Assembly (NCBI GenBank): GCA_947470895.1
Contig: CANIVF010000001.1
Span: 1-64,000, forward strand
Source of the DNA: Bacteroidota bacterium
GTDB taxonomy: Bacteria; Bacteroidota; Bacteroidia; Cytophagales; Cyclobacteriaceae
Length of the DNA: 64,000 bases
Direction: 5' to 3'
Shown: one piece after another, positions 1 through 8,582 of the stretch
How the letters are laid out: each line of letters begins with the position of its first letter
How positions within the stretch are numbered: position 1 is the stretch's first letter
Notes under the pieces: generated by a model
Databases searched by the model: none
What the model saw: only the letters and a program-made list of their open reading frames with translations
What the model was told of the DNA's origin: nothing
Position numbers and translations under genes: made by a program

Positions 1-63
1 AATAGAATTCGATATAACTCTATGAAAATCAGGCTCTTTGAGCAAGTATTATTCCAAACCATC

Positions 64-80
64 CTAATGCTATGCATTAG
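64..80. repeat. Short perfect hairpin downstream of the first gene
   Basis: A 7-base stem CTAATGC with a 3-base TAT loop lies just past the end of the secreted Cys/His protein gene. The motif CTAATGCAT recurs at 127–135, inside the end of that gene. There is no T-tract after the stem on the minus strand, so it is a poor intrinsic terminator. The rest of 1–113 shows nothing else I can name. Confidence 0.35.
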
Positions 81-113
81 AAACTAACTGATTGATTCTC
101 ATAGAGAAAGAAG

Positions 114-1343
114 TTATCCACAAACTCTAATGCATAATCTAGGTTTATCATAAAGTTTTGCTGTAAAGATCTCATTAGTGTATTCTGGCGAAGATACATT
201 GAGTGATTCATCTGAAATTATTAAATCGATCTGTGACAATTCAATTATAAGATCAGTAGAGGCTGGATTAGGGTATATCGCAACCATCTGCTGCTGGCCT
301 CCACCGCCAATGTTGATTGTCAAACTATGAGTCCAAGCAGGGCCGCAAACGTTCCAAGGGGAGCAGTTAAGAATATAGGTTCCATTTCCTGTTGCTGTCT
401 TTATGCCTGGTGTCGCGGAATTTCTGCCACTTACAAATGAAAAACCTGCTGGCAATACCCATGTATAAGAAGTAGCACCAGGCACAAAATCAACTGAAAA
501 ATTATAAGTGCAACCAGCACACAACGAAACCGGGTTAACACCTCTATACCCATTTGGATAAATTAATGTTGTATTATCTGCAGTTGGTGGGCCAACAGGC
601 AAGCTAACTGTTGGTGAAGTAGCCGGTGCACTAGCGCAAGCAGTATTTATTTGTACTTGAATGGTTCCTACTCCATTGTTACTACTATTTCTTTGAACGA
701 CAATTTGACTTGTTCCTTGACCCGAAACGATTTGTAAAGCACTATTGATTGACCAAATGTAAGTTGCTCCTGTGATATTCTGTACAGAAAAGGATCGTGT
801 ACCAGAACATAGAGGACTAGCATCTCCATTGATTTTAGTGCTAACATAATATTTTAGATTTGTCGTGCCATACGGAGTATCATTCCAAGCATGTTGCATT
901 AATGGATATTTATTCCACTTCGAAATCCATATACCAGATGTTGATGTTGTGACCGCAGTGTGGTCACCTGATCCCCAAGAAACTTTAGCTGGATATGTCT
1001 CTGAACACACCTGAACATAGCCCCCATCGGTAATGTAAATATCCTCATCCGTATCATAATAATAACCTATCCAACGAGTGGGTCCACCTTCCGCAATACT
1101 CCATGCGTAACCGTGACAATTGAACGTTTGAGATGAACTGTAATTATTTGAAGTTATAATTTCCGGACGTCCGGGGGTACTCCAGTAAGTATCCCAATAG
1201 GAACGCTCTGAGTTAGACATTTCAGGGACAATATAGGCTGTTACAGAACTGCCTTTGAGAGCGTATAAGTTAGATTGTGACTGGGCAAAACATAAATTTA
1301 TGATACCCAACATAAAAAATAGAGAGATGGAAATATTTTTCAT
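114..1343 (-). CDS. Secreted Cys/His hydrolase-like protein with PKD-like domains and incomplete sorting tail
   Basis: A 409-residue exported protein. Residues 1–20 form a signal peptide ending FA before QSQ. Residues 71–155 hold a compact domain with FNCHGYAW (Cys76, His77), SGDHTAV (His128) and an SKW…PLMQHAW stretch (His151). The Cys-then-His order is what papain-like or CHAP-like amidases show, so a Cys hydrolase is my inference. Residues ~165–345 look like two PKD/Ig-like modules of the kind common in type IX secretion cargo. A Gly-rich linker and YPNPAS begin a type A sorting domain, but the tail then runs into KPRLCIRVCG and stops, lacking the usual final strands. It lies 12 bases after a lipoprotein gene on the same strand and probably shares its transcript. 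Activity is unproven. Confidence 0.7.
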   Translation of the reverse strand: MKNISISLFFMLGIINLCFAQSQSNLYALKGSSVTAYIVPEMSNSERSYWDTYWSTPGRPEIITSNNYSSSQTFNCHGYAWSIAEGGPTRWIGYYYDTDEDIYITDGGYVQVCSETYPAKVSWGSGDHTAVTTSTSGIWISKWNKYPLMQHAWNDTPYGTTNLKYYVSTKINGDASPLCSGTRSFSVQNITGATYIWSINSALQIVSGQGTSQIVVQRNSSNNGVGTIQVQINTACASAPATSPTVSLPVGPPTADNTTLIYPNGYRGVNPVSLCAGCTYNFSVDFVPGATSYTWVLPAGFSFVSGRNSATPGIKTATGNGTYILNCSPWNVCGPAWTHSLTINIGGGGQQQMVAIYPNPASTDLIIELSQIDLIISDESLNVSSPEYTNEIFTAKLYDKPRLCIRVCG

Positions 1344-1355
1344 TTAGTTTCAAAA

Positions 1356-1748
1356 TTAAATAGGAACATTTAAATAATTAATATTGATCTTTTTAATTGA
1401 ATTGAAAAATGATTCTACTTCCTTAGGGTCATTATTAAATTCTTCCCTGGTGCCATCGCAATGAAATACATGGCCAGCTATTCCACCACTATACATGGCC
1501 ATGTCACAGAGAAAAACAGAATTGTCTTTATATGTTTCTAAATAAATTTTTCCCATGTAATTACCTTGATAAGTCCGAAAGGCTTTATCTTGCTCTGCTT
1601 TGTTAATTATATCTTTTAACCAAGGCAAATCCTTTGAGGGATCATTAACACCGCAAATTGCTGAAGTGAAATCCTTTGCTGTTTCCGGCCCACTGTTGCA
1701 ACTGGGCCAAAGGATAAAAATCAATAAGACTCCAAATAAAGTTTTCAT
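1356..1748 (-). CDS. Small lipoprotein of unknown function
   Basis: A 130-residue protein whose N terminus (MKTLFGVLLIFILWPSC) is a short hydrophobic stretch ending in Cys, fitting a lipoprotein signal with Cys17 as the lipidated residue. The mature part has an Asp-Leu-Pro-Trp-Leu-Lys stretch near residues 41–46 followed by a mixed sequence suited to a small beta-rich fold. I recall similar PWLK lipoproteins from other Bacteroidota but cannot name a function. It ends 12 bases before the secreted Cys/His protein, so the two are probably co-expressed. A role in protecting or partnering that protein is possible but rests only on proximity. Confidence 0.65.
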   Translation of the reverse strand: MKTLFGVLLIFILWPSCNSGPETAKDFTSAICGVNDPSKDLPWLKDIINKAEQDKAFRTYQGNYMGKIYLETYKDNSVFLCDMAMYSGGIAGHVFHCDGTREEFNNDPKEVESFFNSIKKININYLNVPI

Positions 1749-1811
1749 ATTTATTTAATTTTTTGATAAGAAAGATTTACCATAGAGTAAAATATCATGT
1801 ATTAGATTTTC

Positions 1812-2507
1812 TTATGGATGTAGGCCCTCATCTATAAAAAGAGATTTGGGATCCTTTTCTATTAAAAGTTCAAAATGATAATTCTCTAATTTTAAAATCC
1901 TAACGATAAGCCAAGCAGAAATATATTGTGAATTAAGACCATAAAGATCATAATTAGTTTGTTTATCAATTAAATGATTGACGGCAACTTGCATGAGTTC
2001 TTTTCTCTCAGTTACATTTAATGAGCGTAGGATTTCTATTTGCGAAAACAATATTTCAATGGCCTGCATTTTGAATGAATATTCACCTCTTGAAAAATTG
2101 GGTGAGCCTTCTAATAACATTGCTTTCATACTATTGTATTTTTTCAGCAATGTTACTCCGATATCATTTCTCAATAGCATTTCGGCAACTCCGTTAAAAT
2201 TAATTTTCAGTTTATTGAACCCTTCTTGCGGGGTACGAAATACCATTAGATCACCAAGTAGTGGATATGCTAAATATGTCTCTACTAAAGCAATAGTATT
2301 AATTGATTTTAATACTGAATCTGGAATTTGACAAGCTTTTCTTTTATCCTCATAACTTTTTAAAGAAGACCATTCATTAGAGCTTGGTTTAAATGGGAAA
2401 TCGTACGGATTAGTTCTTATCTGGGCATAAGAAAAAGAACACTGCAAGAACAATAGTATTAATAGTTCAGCAAATGCCTTTTTAGTTTTGGATAATTTTA
2501 TGTTCAT
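1812..2507 (-). CDS. Exported protein of unknown function
   Basis: I place the start at the ATG at 2507, giving 231 residues; a TTG 42 bases upstream stays open but puts residues ahead of the signal peptide. Residues ~1–29 (MNIKLSKTKK… ending SYAQ) are a signal peptide. The mature protein begins RTNPYDFPFKP and is rich in Leu and amphipathic segments, suggesting an all-helical fold. Its NPY-and-FNG pattern (FNGVAEML near residue 109) resembles proteins of unknown role that I recall from other Bacteroidota. It is 63 bases upstream of the lipoprotein gene on the same strand and may head a three-gene group. No catalytic motif is visible. Confidence 0.65.
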   Translation of the reverse strand: MNIKLSKTKKAFAELLILLFLQCSFSYAQIRTNPYDFPFKPSSNEWSSLKSYEDKRKACQIPDSVLKSINTIALVETYLAYPLLGDLMVFRTPQEGFNKLKINFNGVAEMLLRNDIGVTLLKKYNSMKAMLLEGSPNFSRGEYSFKMQAIEILFSQIEILRSLNVTERKELMQVAVNHLIDKQTNYDLYGLNSQYISAWLIVRILKLENYHFELLIEKDPKSLFIDEGLHP

Positions 2508-2549
2508 GTCTTTGGGCTTTGGTTTGGAATTGCTAAATAAAGATAGCAA

Positions 2550-2844
2550 ATAGTTATTTTGTTCACTATCAAAATTAGAAAGGTCTTATCATTGATTATT
2601 GCTGTAGGCGGGTTCAACTTTTTTCATCAATCCATTTCTAATCTTTTAAACTTATAGGCGGTTTTTTGAGTCAGTGAGATTTTTTTTGTGCTACTTATTC
2701 TGAATACTGCGGGCAATTTTTGAACTCTACCATACCTTCAATGATTGGAAAGAGCCTATTAATAAATCTTCTAAGATGATGTTTGGTCAGATATGTCTGA
2801 GCTCAGCTTGAAATCTTCATGAAATTTATTGCTTAACAAGAGCC
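2550..2844. other. Gene-free stretch
   Basis: About 295 AT-rich bases lie between the exported-protein gene and the thiamine-pyrophosphokinase-like gene. All frames I checked are interrupted often. It probably holds the promoter of the 1.8–2.5 kb gene and the 3' end of the amidoligase-cluster transcript. I see no convincing terminator, RNA gene or repeat. Confidence 0.5.
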
Positions 2845-3432
2845 TTAGATCAACTCTTCGCCAACCCAAAAAGAACGAGCTGAGGTAAAACGCACTATTC
2901 CATCTTTTTCAACAAGATAACTTCCGGAAGCAAACTCAGTAAATTCCGTTTTCATTTCTTCGGGTAAAAGATACAATGTTGCCTTTGCGGGCAACCATTT
3001 TTCAAAGTGACCTTTTTTAATACAAATCCACAACTTATTATCGGCAAAGGCTTCTATATCCAAATTAGAAAATGATTCTATTTTATTTAGATCATGATGG
3101 CTACTTAACAAACAATTTACTGCACCGGCCAGTGATGCGATCAGGAAGTAAAAAGCAGTTTCGAGTGGTTCGTCATCTGGATTGTATGAGATAAACCGAA
3201 TTGGAGTTTGCTCAGCTAATTTTTCTCTCCAATAAGTCATCTCAGCAATAGGCGTGATCACGACATCTACTTTTATACCCCAGGCAGTCACCACCTCAAC
3301 CTCTTGAGCAAGCACAACCACCGTGGGCATCTATTCCAGTAGTTCCTGAATTTTTTCGAAGGAAATGGCATGAGCATCAGCAATCAACAAAGCTGGCTCC
3401 TGATTTTCGCGTACGATGTGATGACTGGACAT
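2845..3432 (-). pseudogene. Thiamine-pyrophosphokinase-like gene interrupted by in-frame TAG
   Basis: One frame runs from ATG at 3432 to the stop at 2845 but holds a TAG at 3333–3331 after 33 codons. The first part (MSSHHIVRENQEPALLIADA…) and the part after the TAG (PTVVVLAQ…WGIKVDVV…) match the two halves of the N-terminal region of thiamine-pyrophosphokinase-like proteins I recall from Bacteroidota. The residues after VDVV read ITPIAE, where a true kinase has an Asp-rich GD-x-D metal motif, so catalysis looks lost as well. The TAG is followed directly by ATG, so a 161-residue protein (2845–3330) could be made by reinitiation. It is last in the amidoligase cluster, one base after the stop of the first ATP-grasp gene. 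It could be a pseudogene, a two-part gene or a sequence error. Confidence 0.65.
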
Positions 3433-4629
3433 TTACTGCTCAACGAAACAAACTGAACCGCCTACCCACGTTTTATCTTTATTGAATTTCACACCAATCA
3501 TTTCACCCCGACTGAGACGGGCTAGGTTGGTGATTAATTCAGGACGAGCTGCACCTTTATCCCATAGGAAAAGTAAACGGATTTCAGTTTTAACTAATCC
3601 ATCGGGAGCTTGTATTACAGGTTCGTAGTGAACTTTACGTTGCAGCAAGTAATTCTTTCGTTCGTGAAATGGAATGCTAAGAATGTCATTTTCCTGTATG
3701 TTGAAAACAACTCCGCTTCCTGAAAAAGAGAACAGTGGTTTCAATACATAATTTTCAAGATCGGTCGGCAACGTGGTGTAGTCACTTAGAAATTTACATT
3801 CGGGCACAGCATCACTATGTAGGAATGGCATCGTGTATTTGCTGATGTAGTAAAACCAATTGGGATGCCCAGCCCATTCCACATCAACATCTTCGGTTAG
3901 ATGAAAATTAGTTTTTAGTTCTGGCTTGCCAAGTAATTCATCAAAGATTACACGATTGTAAATGCGGTGAACCGGAATTTCGACTTCGTTCTTTTTATAG
4001 AACAGTTTTCTGTTTCGTAAAATCAAATCGCCAAGTTGTATCGCATCGATTTTTAAATGATGCTTCGTCACCAGAAAATCGATGTTTGTATTTTGTTTCA
4101 GTGGATCAATCTCCAACAAGATGACGTTCTCGGGATTGTGATCTCCTACAATTGCCTTTCTCAGCCGAATCCAATATTGTTCAGAGCTTTCACCAAAATG
4201 AAATCCTAAATGATCCGGAATCTGATAGTGCTCTTTGAACTTATTACCTAAAAAATCCTGATAGCCGAACAAAGAAGGGAATCCTTGCATTTCAATCAAT
4301 CGGGGAATTAATTCCTTGCTGCCTTCTTCGGTGCATATGGCAAAATCCAATGCTAAAAAAAGAGTGTGATCATCTTCGTTGGGAACAAATACCTGTGCAG
4401 GAATGGCACCCGACATGAGTGTTTTGAAATCGGGTCGAACTATAAAATCGATGATTTCATTCGCGGCTTTGAAAAGTTTATTTCGAAAATCTTTACCTAC
4501 AAAAACAGGACTTTCAGCAACGCGAAAAGGTATCTTATAGTTAAATGTTTTATCCAGGTCATTCAAAAAACCATAATACTTCTCTTCTGAAAACTGCTGA
4601 TTAAATAGTTGTCGGGCAGAAGTGATCAT
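3433..4629 (-). CDS. ATP-grasp-type amidoligase, unusual family
   Basis: A 398-residue cytosolic protein with no signal peptide. Near residues 294–310 is YVLKPLFSFSGSGVVF, with Lys297 in the place of the ATP-binding lysine and a Gly/Ser loop after it, as in glutathionylspermidine-synthase-like and other ATP-grasp ligases. A C-terminal block near 362–392 (ITNLARLSRGEMIGV…) holds Arg and acidic residues suited to phosphate and Mg binding. Proteins of this kind join a carboxylate to an amine through an acyl phosphate. Its start overlaps the end of the amidotransferase gene by four bases (ATGA), which implies translational coupling. The substrate is unknown. ATP-grasp membership is moderately sure, as the N-terminal 250 residues are not familiar to me. 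Confidence 0.7.
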   Translation of the reverse strand: MITSARQLFNQQFSEEKYYGFLNDLDKTFNYKIPFRVAESPVFVGKDFRNKLFKAANEIIDFIVRPDFKTLMSGAIPAQVFVPNEDDHTLFLALDFAICTEEGSKELIPRLIEMQGFPSLFGYQDFLGNKFKEHYQIPDHLGFHFGESSEQYWIRLRKAIVGDHNPENVILLEIDPLKQNTNIDFLVTKHHLKIDAIQLGDLILRNRKLFYKKNEVEIPVHRIYNRVIFDELLGKPELKTNFHLTEDVDVEWAGHPNWFYYISKYTMPFLHSDAVPECKFLSDYTTLPTDLENYVLKPLFSFSGSGVVFNIQENDILSIPFHERKNYLLQRKVHYEPVIQAPDGLVKTEIRLLFLWDKGAARPELITNLARLSRGEMIGVKFNKDKTWVGGSVCFVEQ

Positions 4630-5465
4630 ATTGCAAGGGAACTTAACCGATGCCCCAAAGCCGTCATTAAAAAGCGAGGTACCACCGTGGAGTACGTGAG
4701 CATGATCTTGTCAGGATCATTCAGATGATCGAGCATCTCCCAATATTTTCTTTCTCCGTGCTTCTCGATTACCAATTCTTTTTTGTCTTCGCGCAACAAA
4801 TACATTCGCATGCCCAATGCATCTGCTTCGGGATGAAACTGCATGCCGACAAAAGCTTCATCAAAGCGAATAGCCATCGCTGCTCTTTCTAAATCTATAT
4901 GTGGACGATATTTTTCGATGAAAAGTAATGCGCCTCCATTTTCTTCAATTTTTTCCATGTTTACTTGCGTAATCTGATAATCACGCGAATCAACAGCCCA
5001 CATCGGGTCTCCTAATGATTGAAACAAAAGATCATGATGGCCTTCAAATGTTTTATGCACAGGCATTACACCAAAGGAAGTTGACTTTCTTTTAGAAATT
5101 ATGCCATAACCGTAATACCTGCAAAAGATCTGAAAGCTATGACAAATCAATAATACATGTTTCTTTTGATCAGGATGTTGTTGATTATGGATTTTGATAT
5201 TTTCCATCAACCCAAAGAATTTACTCTCCCACAAACTTCCAGCACTATCCAACGGACTACCCGGCCCACCAGAAGAAATATAAACGTCAAAACTAAGATC
5301 GGCCACTTCGGATTTTTGTCTCACATCGAAGAATTCATAGGTCACCTTCATGTGGCAATCGACTTCAAATTTTTTGATGAGTTGGCGTAAACCGCGCATG
5401 CCTTCATTGGCGACTCCTTCGTAGAGATCGAGAATGGCAATTCGTATGTGATTTTCTGAGGACAA
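4626..5465 (-). CDS. Class I glutamine amidotransferase-like protein
   Basis: A 279-residue cytosolic protein. SSGGPGSP at 64–71 is the oxyanion-hole loop of class I glutaminase domains. LLICHSFQ holds the nucleophile Cys108, in a CHS form of the more usual GxCxGxQ. MQFHPEAD supplies His211 and Glu213. The triad is therefore complete and the enzyme should free ammonia from glutamine, or hydrolyse a gamma-glutamyl bond as the related peptidases do. About 60 residues follow the triad, a longer tail than in guaA-type domains. It sits between the GCS2-type ligase (42 bases upstream) and the ATP-grasp ligase (four-base overlap), so supplying ammonia to, or trimming a product of, these ligases is the natural reading. 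The true substrate is unknown. Confidence 0.82.
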   Translation of the reverse strand: MSSENHIRIAILDLYEGVANEGMRGLRQLIKKFEVDCHMKVTYEFFDVRQKSEVADLSFDVYISSGGPGSPLDSAGSLWESKFFGLMENIKIHNQQHPDQKKHVLLICHSFQIFCRYYGYGIISKRKSTSFGVMPVHKTFEGHHDLLFQSLGDPMWAVDSRDYQITQVNMEKIEENGGALLFIEKYRPHIDLERAAMAIRFDEAFVGMQFHPEADALGMRMYLLREDKKELVIEKHGERKYWEMLDHLNDPDKIMLTYSTVVPRFLMTALGHRLSSLAI

Positions 5466-5507
5466 CTTTCGATGGTTATGTAAGTATTCGATAATAATTA
5501 CGCAAAG

Positions 5508-6605
5508 TTAAACTCCTTCCATAGTTTCACTCAAAATAAAGTCCACTACTTTCTCAAGACTTCCTGTTTGTTGAAATACAGCAAGTTGTCTATCGGCCCC
5601 TGTGCCTCTTTCTAAAATTTTATGAACATAATTGATGGCATGGCGGCTACCAAGATCATCGACTACATCATCAATAAAATCTAATAATTCAAGAATCAGT
5701 ATGCGAGTATCCAATTCCGACAGCTTACCGAAATCAATCATTTTGCCATCCAACCCATAGCGCGATGCCCTCCATTTATTTTCGTTGATGAGGGCACGTG
5801 TATACATGATAAAACTCATGTTCTGCAATCTCAACTTATACAGTTTTACAACCAATGCCTGAAATACCGCGGTGATCGCGATGGTCTCATCAACGCGCAT
5901 GGGCACATCACAAATTCTGAATTCGATAGTATCAAAAAATGGGTGCACACGCACATCCCACCATATTTTCTTTGCATTGTCAATGCAATTGGTTTGGATG
6001 AGTAAGTTCACATAGTTTTTGAAATCATCCCAACCATTAAAATGATCAGGAATACCAGTGCGTGGAAATTTATCAAACACTTTGGTGCGAAAAGATTTGA
6101 ACCCGGTATTACGACCTTCCCAGAAAGGCGAGTTGCAGGAGAGCGCGTATACGTGTGGTAAAAAATAGCGGATCGTATTCATAATGTGTATCGCCATATT
6201 TTTATCAGCGATACCCACGTGCACATGCAAACCAAAAATTAAATTGGATCGTGCAGCCTCCTGCATCTCTTGTACGATTTCGTCATAGCGAGGATTGGGT
6301 GTAATCAATTGTTTGCTCCAGTGCGAGAACGGATGTGTACCGGCAGCACCGATACGTAGATTCAATGATCCAGCTACTTCTGAAACGACCTTTCGTAATC
6401 CCCGAATTTCCTGATTGGCCTGGTCCACATCTTTACAGATGCCCGTGCCAACCTCTACCACGGCCTGATGCATCTCCGCCTTCACACTATCTTTGATGAT
6501 ATGCGAAGCCAACTCCACTATTTTTTGATCATGAGATGTTAACTCACGGGTATGCGGGTCAACTACCATGTACTCCTCTTCAACTCCCAGTGTGAACTTT
6601 TCCAT
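5508..6605 (-). CDS. Carboxylate-amine ligase, GCS2/YbdK family
   Basis: A 365-residue protein, the usual length for the YbdK branch of glutamate-cysteine ligase type 2. GVEEEY at residues 7–12 is the family's opening acidic motif, and GLHVHVGI near 125–132 is its metal and nucleotide-binding strand. EFRICDVPM and RASRYGLDG are further conserved blocks. Family members form an amide bond between a carboxylate and an amine using ATP; weak gamma-glutamylcysteine formation is known for E. coli YbdK, but the real substrate of most members is not. It lies 15 bases after the second ATP-grasp gene and 42 bases before the amidotransferase. I infer one step in the assembly of an amide-linked small molecule. 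Confidence 0.88.
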   Translation of the reverse strand: MEKFTLGVEEEYMVVDPHTRELTSHDQKIVELASHIIKDSVKAEMHQAVVEVGTGICKDVDQANQEIRGLRKVVSEVAGSLNLRIGAAGTHPFSHWSKQLITPNPRYDEIVQEMQEAARSNLIFGLHVHVGIADKNMAIHIMNTIRYFLPHVYALSCNSPFWEGRNTGFKSFRTKVFDKFPRTGIPDHFNGWDDFKNYVNLLIQTNCIDNAKKIWWDVRVHPFFDTIEFRICDVPMRVDETIAITAVFQALVVKLYKLRLQNMSFIMYTRALINENKWRASRYGLDGKMIDFGKLSELDTRILILELLDFIDDVVDDLGSRHAINYVHKILERGTGADRQLAVFQQTGSLEKVVDFILSETMEGV

Positions 6606-6620
6606 AGACGATTTTTCTTT

Positions 6621-7646
6621 TCAGGGGACTATTTTTTTTGGAGCCTTAGGCTTTGTTACTTTTTTAACTCGTTCTTTTACTTCTCCTTTGGCAACTTTTG
6701 CATTCGCACTTACAGCATTGGTTACAAACGTGCCCCAGGTGAGGTTATCTTTTCCAGGCTTTTGTTCCTGCGCTCGTTCAACGGCAATCTTTGCGGAAGT
6801 CTCCACAACCCAGTCAAAATTTTCTTGCCCTACTGAATACACATCAGCATCGGGTGCGGGATTACAAAAATCAATGGCGTAGGGAATACCATCGCGCACG
6901 GCCATCTCAACGGTGTTAAAATCATAGCCCAATGCATAACACAGATCCAATACGTAGTCGTTCACTTTCTTTAACAACTTTTCAGAAACGGGACCATTGT
7001 TGCTTTGATATCTTAAGTGATGTGGATTGCGGGGCTCATATTGCATAATGCGCACGTGCTTTCTGCCCAGGCAATAGCAACGGAAGTAGTCATCAAAAAT
7101 AATTTCTTCCTGAAGCATCATGACTAATTGATTCGTTTCGCTGTAAGCTTTGAAGAAGTCATCCTGATTATTAAGTTTATAAACACTCTTCCAGCCGCCA
7201 CCGGAATGCGGTTTCATATAGGCTGGCCAACCAATTTGTTCAAAGATTTTTTCCCAGCTTAATGGAAACTTAAGATTGCTGAATGATGCTTCACCTGTAT
7301 CGGTGGGTCGCTCATGCGATGGAAGAAGAACCGTCTTTGGAACGGGTACATCAAGCTTTACGGCAAGTGCATTATTAAAGAATTTTTCATCAGCACTCCA
7401 CCAAAACGGATTGTTGATTACGGCCGTTCCTGAAATGGCAGCGTTCTTAAGATAAGCACGGTAGAACGGAACATCCTGCGAAATACGATCGATGATCACC
7501 GCATAATCGGTAGGCTCACCTTGTTGCACCATATCGATCAGCACAGGTTCTGCTTTGATATCTTTCAAACCCATCTTGTTAATACGGTCTACAAATGCTT
7601 CGGGGAAGGAGCGCTCCATGCCGTGCAGTATTCCTATCTTTTTCAT
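6621..7646 (-). CDS. ATP-grasp ligase with Lys-rich C-terminal tail
   Basis: A 341-residue RimK-like ATP-grasp protein. AYMKPHSGGGWKSV holds the ATP-binding Lys145 and the flexible Gly-rich loop. FNTVEMAV (Glu247) and YAIDFCNPAPD (Asp259, Asn262) are the Mg-binding residues. The first ~80 residues form an alpha/beta N-terminal domain like the pre-ATP-grasp fold. The final 25 residues are rich in Lys (KVAKGEVKERVKKV…PKKIVP) and look disordered, perhaps binding nucleic acid, membrane or an acidic partner. It lies four bases after the alpha/beta-hydrolase gene and 15 bases before the GCS2-type ligase. The family makes amide bonds; the substrate here is unknown. Confidence 0.82.
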   Translation of the reverse strand: MKKIGILHGMERSFPEAFVDRINKMGLKDIKAEPVLIDMVQQGEPTDYAVIIDRISQDVPFYRAYLKNAAISGTAVINNPFWWSADEKFFNNALAVKLDVPVPKTVLLPSHERPTDTGEASFSNLKFPLSWEKIFEQIGWPAYMKPHSGGGWKSVYKLNNQDDFFKAYSETNQLVMMLQEEIIFDDYFRCYCLGRKHVRIMQYEPRNPHHLRYQSNNGPVSEKLLKKVNDYVLDLCYALGYDFNTVEMAVRDGIPYAIDFCNPAPDADVYSVGQENFDWVVETSAKIAVERAQEQKPGKDNLTWGTFVTNAVSANAKVAKGEVKERVKKVTKPKAPKKIVP

Positions 7647-7650
7647 ATCT

Positions 7651-8580
7651 CTAGTTAGTTTGGTTCTTTATGTCAATAATAATTTTTTGAAATTTTGCAG
7701 GCTCTGTCAGATGTGGATTGTGAGCAGAATTGATAAACCAATATAGTTTTTTTTCCTGGCAATCAACCTGCTTGTAATAAGATTCGGCCAGTGAAAAATG
7801 GGTTTGATAATCGTTGCTGCCGATTAGAAAATAGATAGGACAATTTAATTCTGGAGCAAACTTGATGAAATTTGTCTTGGAAGCTTCGTTGAAAATAGAT
7901 AACCAAGTAGTTGCCCATTGATCAACTTTGGTGCGGGTCGGTGTGGATGAACCCATCAACTTACTAAGCCACTTTCTATGATAGAATAATTGCTCGCCAT
8001 TTTTGAATGGAACTTCAACCCTGCTTAGTTCGGCTATTGCTTCTGTATTATTTTCTTTCATTGCTTTGTCTTGCATCGCTTTCAATGAAAGTCTTTCGCT
8101 CTCGAGTTGGTTTATCATGGGGCTCATCGCGAAATATCCCTTCAAAAGATCTGGTCTTTCTGTGGCAACTCGCAATCCTAAAGATCCACCCCACGAATGA
8201 CCTACCAGATAAATTTTTTCTTGGGAGAATTTTGATGAAAGATAGGTAATCACCTCAATGGCATCATCGATGAAAATAGAAACAGTTAGTGGTTCGGGTG
8301 ATTTATTCAGGCTAGCAGTCTTCCCACTCTCGCGCTGGTCCCAATGCACAACGATAAAATGTTTCTGCAGTTCCTGTGTAAAACGATCGGCATAACTCAT
8401 GGCCGAATTGCCCGGGCCACCATGAAGGAAAAGTAGAACAGGAGCCTGATCGTGTTCGCCTTGAAATTTTATCCATTGTTTGATGCCTCTGATTTCTACC
8501 GCTTCACTGCCATCAATCTTGAATCCTGTCGCTATCTGTGGCAACAGGATAATTAGAATCAATAAGCAGCGTGTAATCAT
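7651..8580 (-). CDS. Exported alpha/beta-hydrolase, proline-iminopeptidase-like
   Basis: I start at the ATG at 8580, giving 309 residues and a good signal peptide (MITRCLLILIILLPQIATG); the 15 codons open upstream overlap the previous gene. LFLHGGPGNS near residue 51 is the oxyanion loop typical of proline iminopeptidases, HWDQRESGKT follows the usual DQRGxGxS strand, and VGHSWGGS holds nucleophile Ser129. GSNDYQT and INSAHNPH offer the Asp and His. The family removes an N-terminal residue (often Pro) or hydrolyses esters and amides. Its export signal sets it apart from the cytosolic ligases, suggesting it acts on an outgoing product or an imported substrate. It is two bases after the esterase gene. 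Confidence 0.8.
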   Translation of the reverse strand: MITRCLLILIILLPQIATGFKIDGSEAVEIRGIKQWIKFQGEHDQAPVLLFLHGGPGNSAMSYADRFTQELQKHFIVVHWDQRESGKTASLNKSPEPLTVSIFIDDAIEVITYLSSKFSQEKIYLVGHSWGGSLGLRVATERPDLLKGYFAMSPMINQLESERLSLKAMQDKAMKENNTEAIAELSRVEVPFKNGEQLFYHRKWLSKLMGSSTPTRTKVDQWATTWLSIFNEASKTNFIKFAPELNCPIYFLIGSNDYQTHFSLAESYYKQVDCQEKKLYWFINSAHNPHLTEPAKFQKIIIDIKNQTN

Positions 8581-8582
8581 GT

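Noticed and set aside
2550-2844. Possible gene remnant or RNA gene in the gap
   Set aside because: No frame, repeat or stable fold I could recognise.
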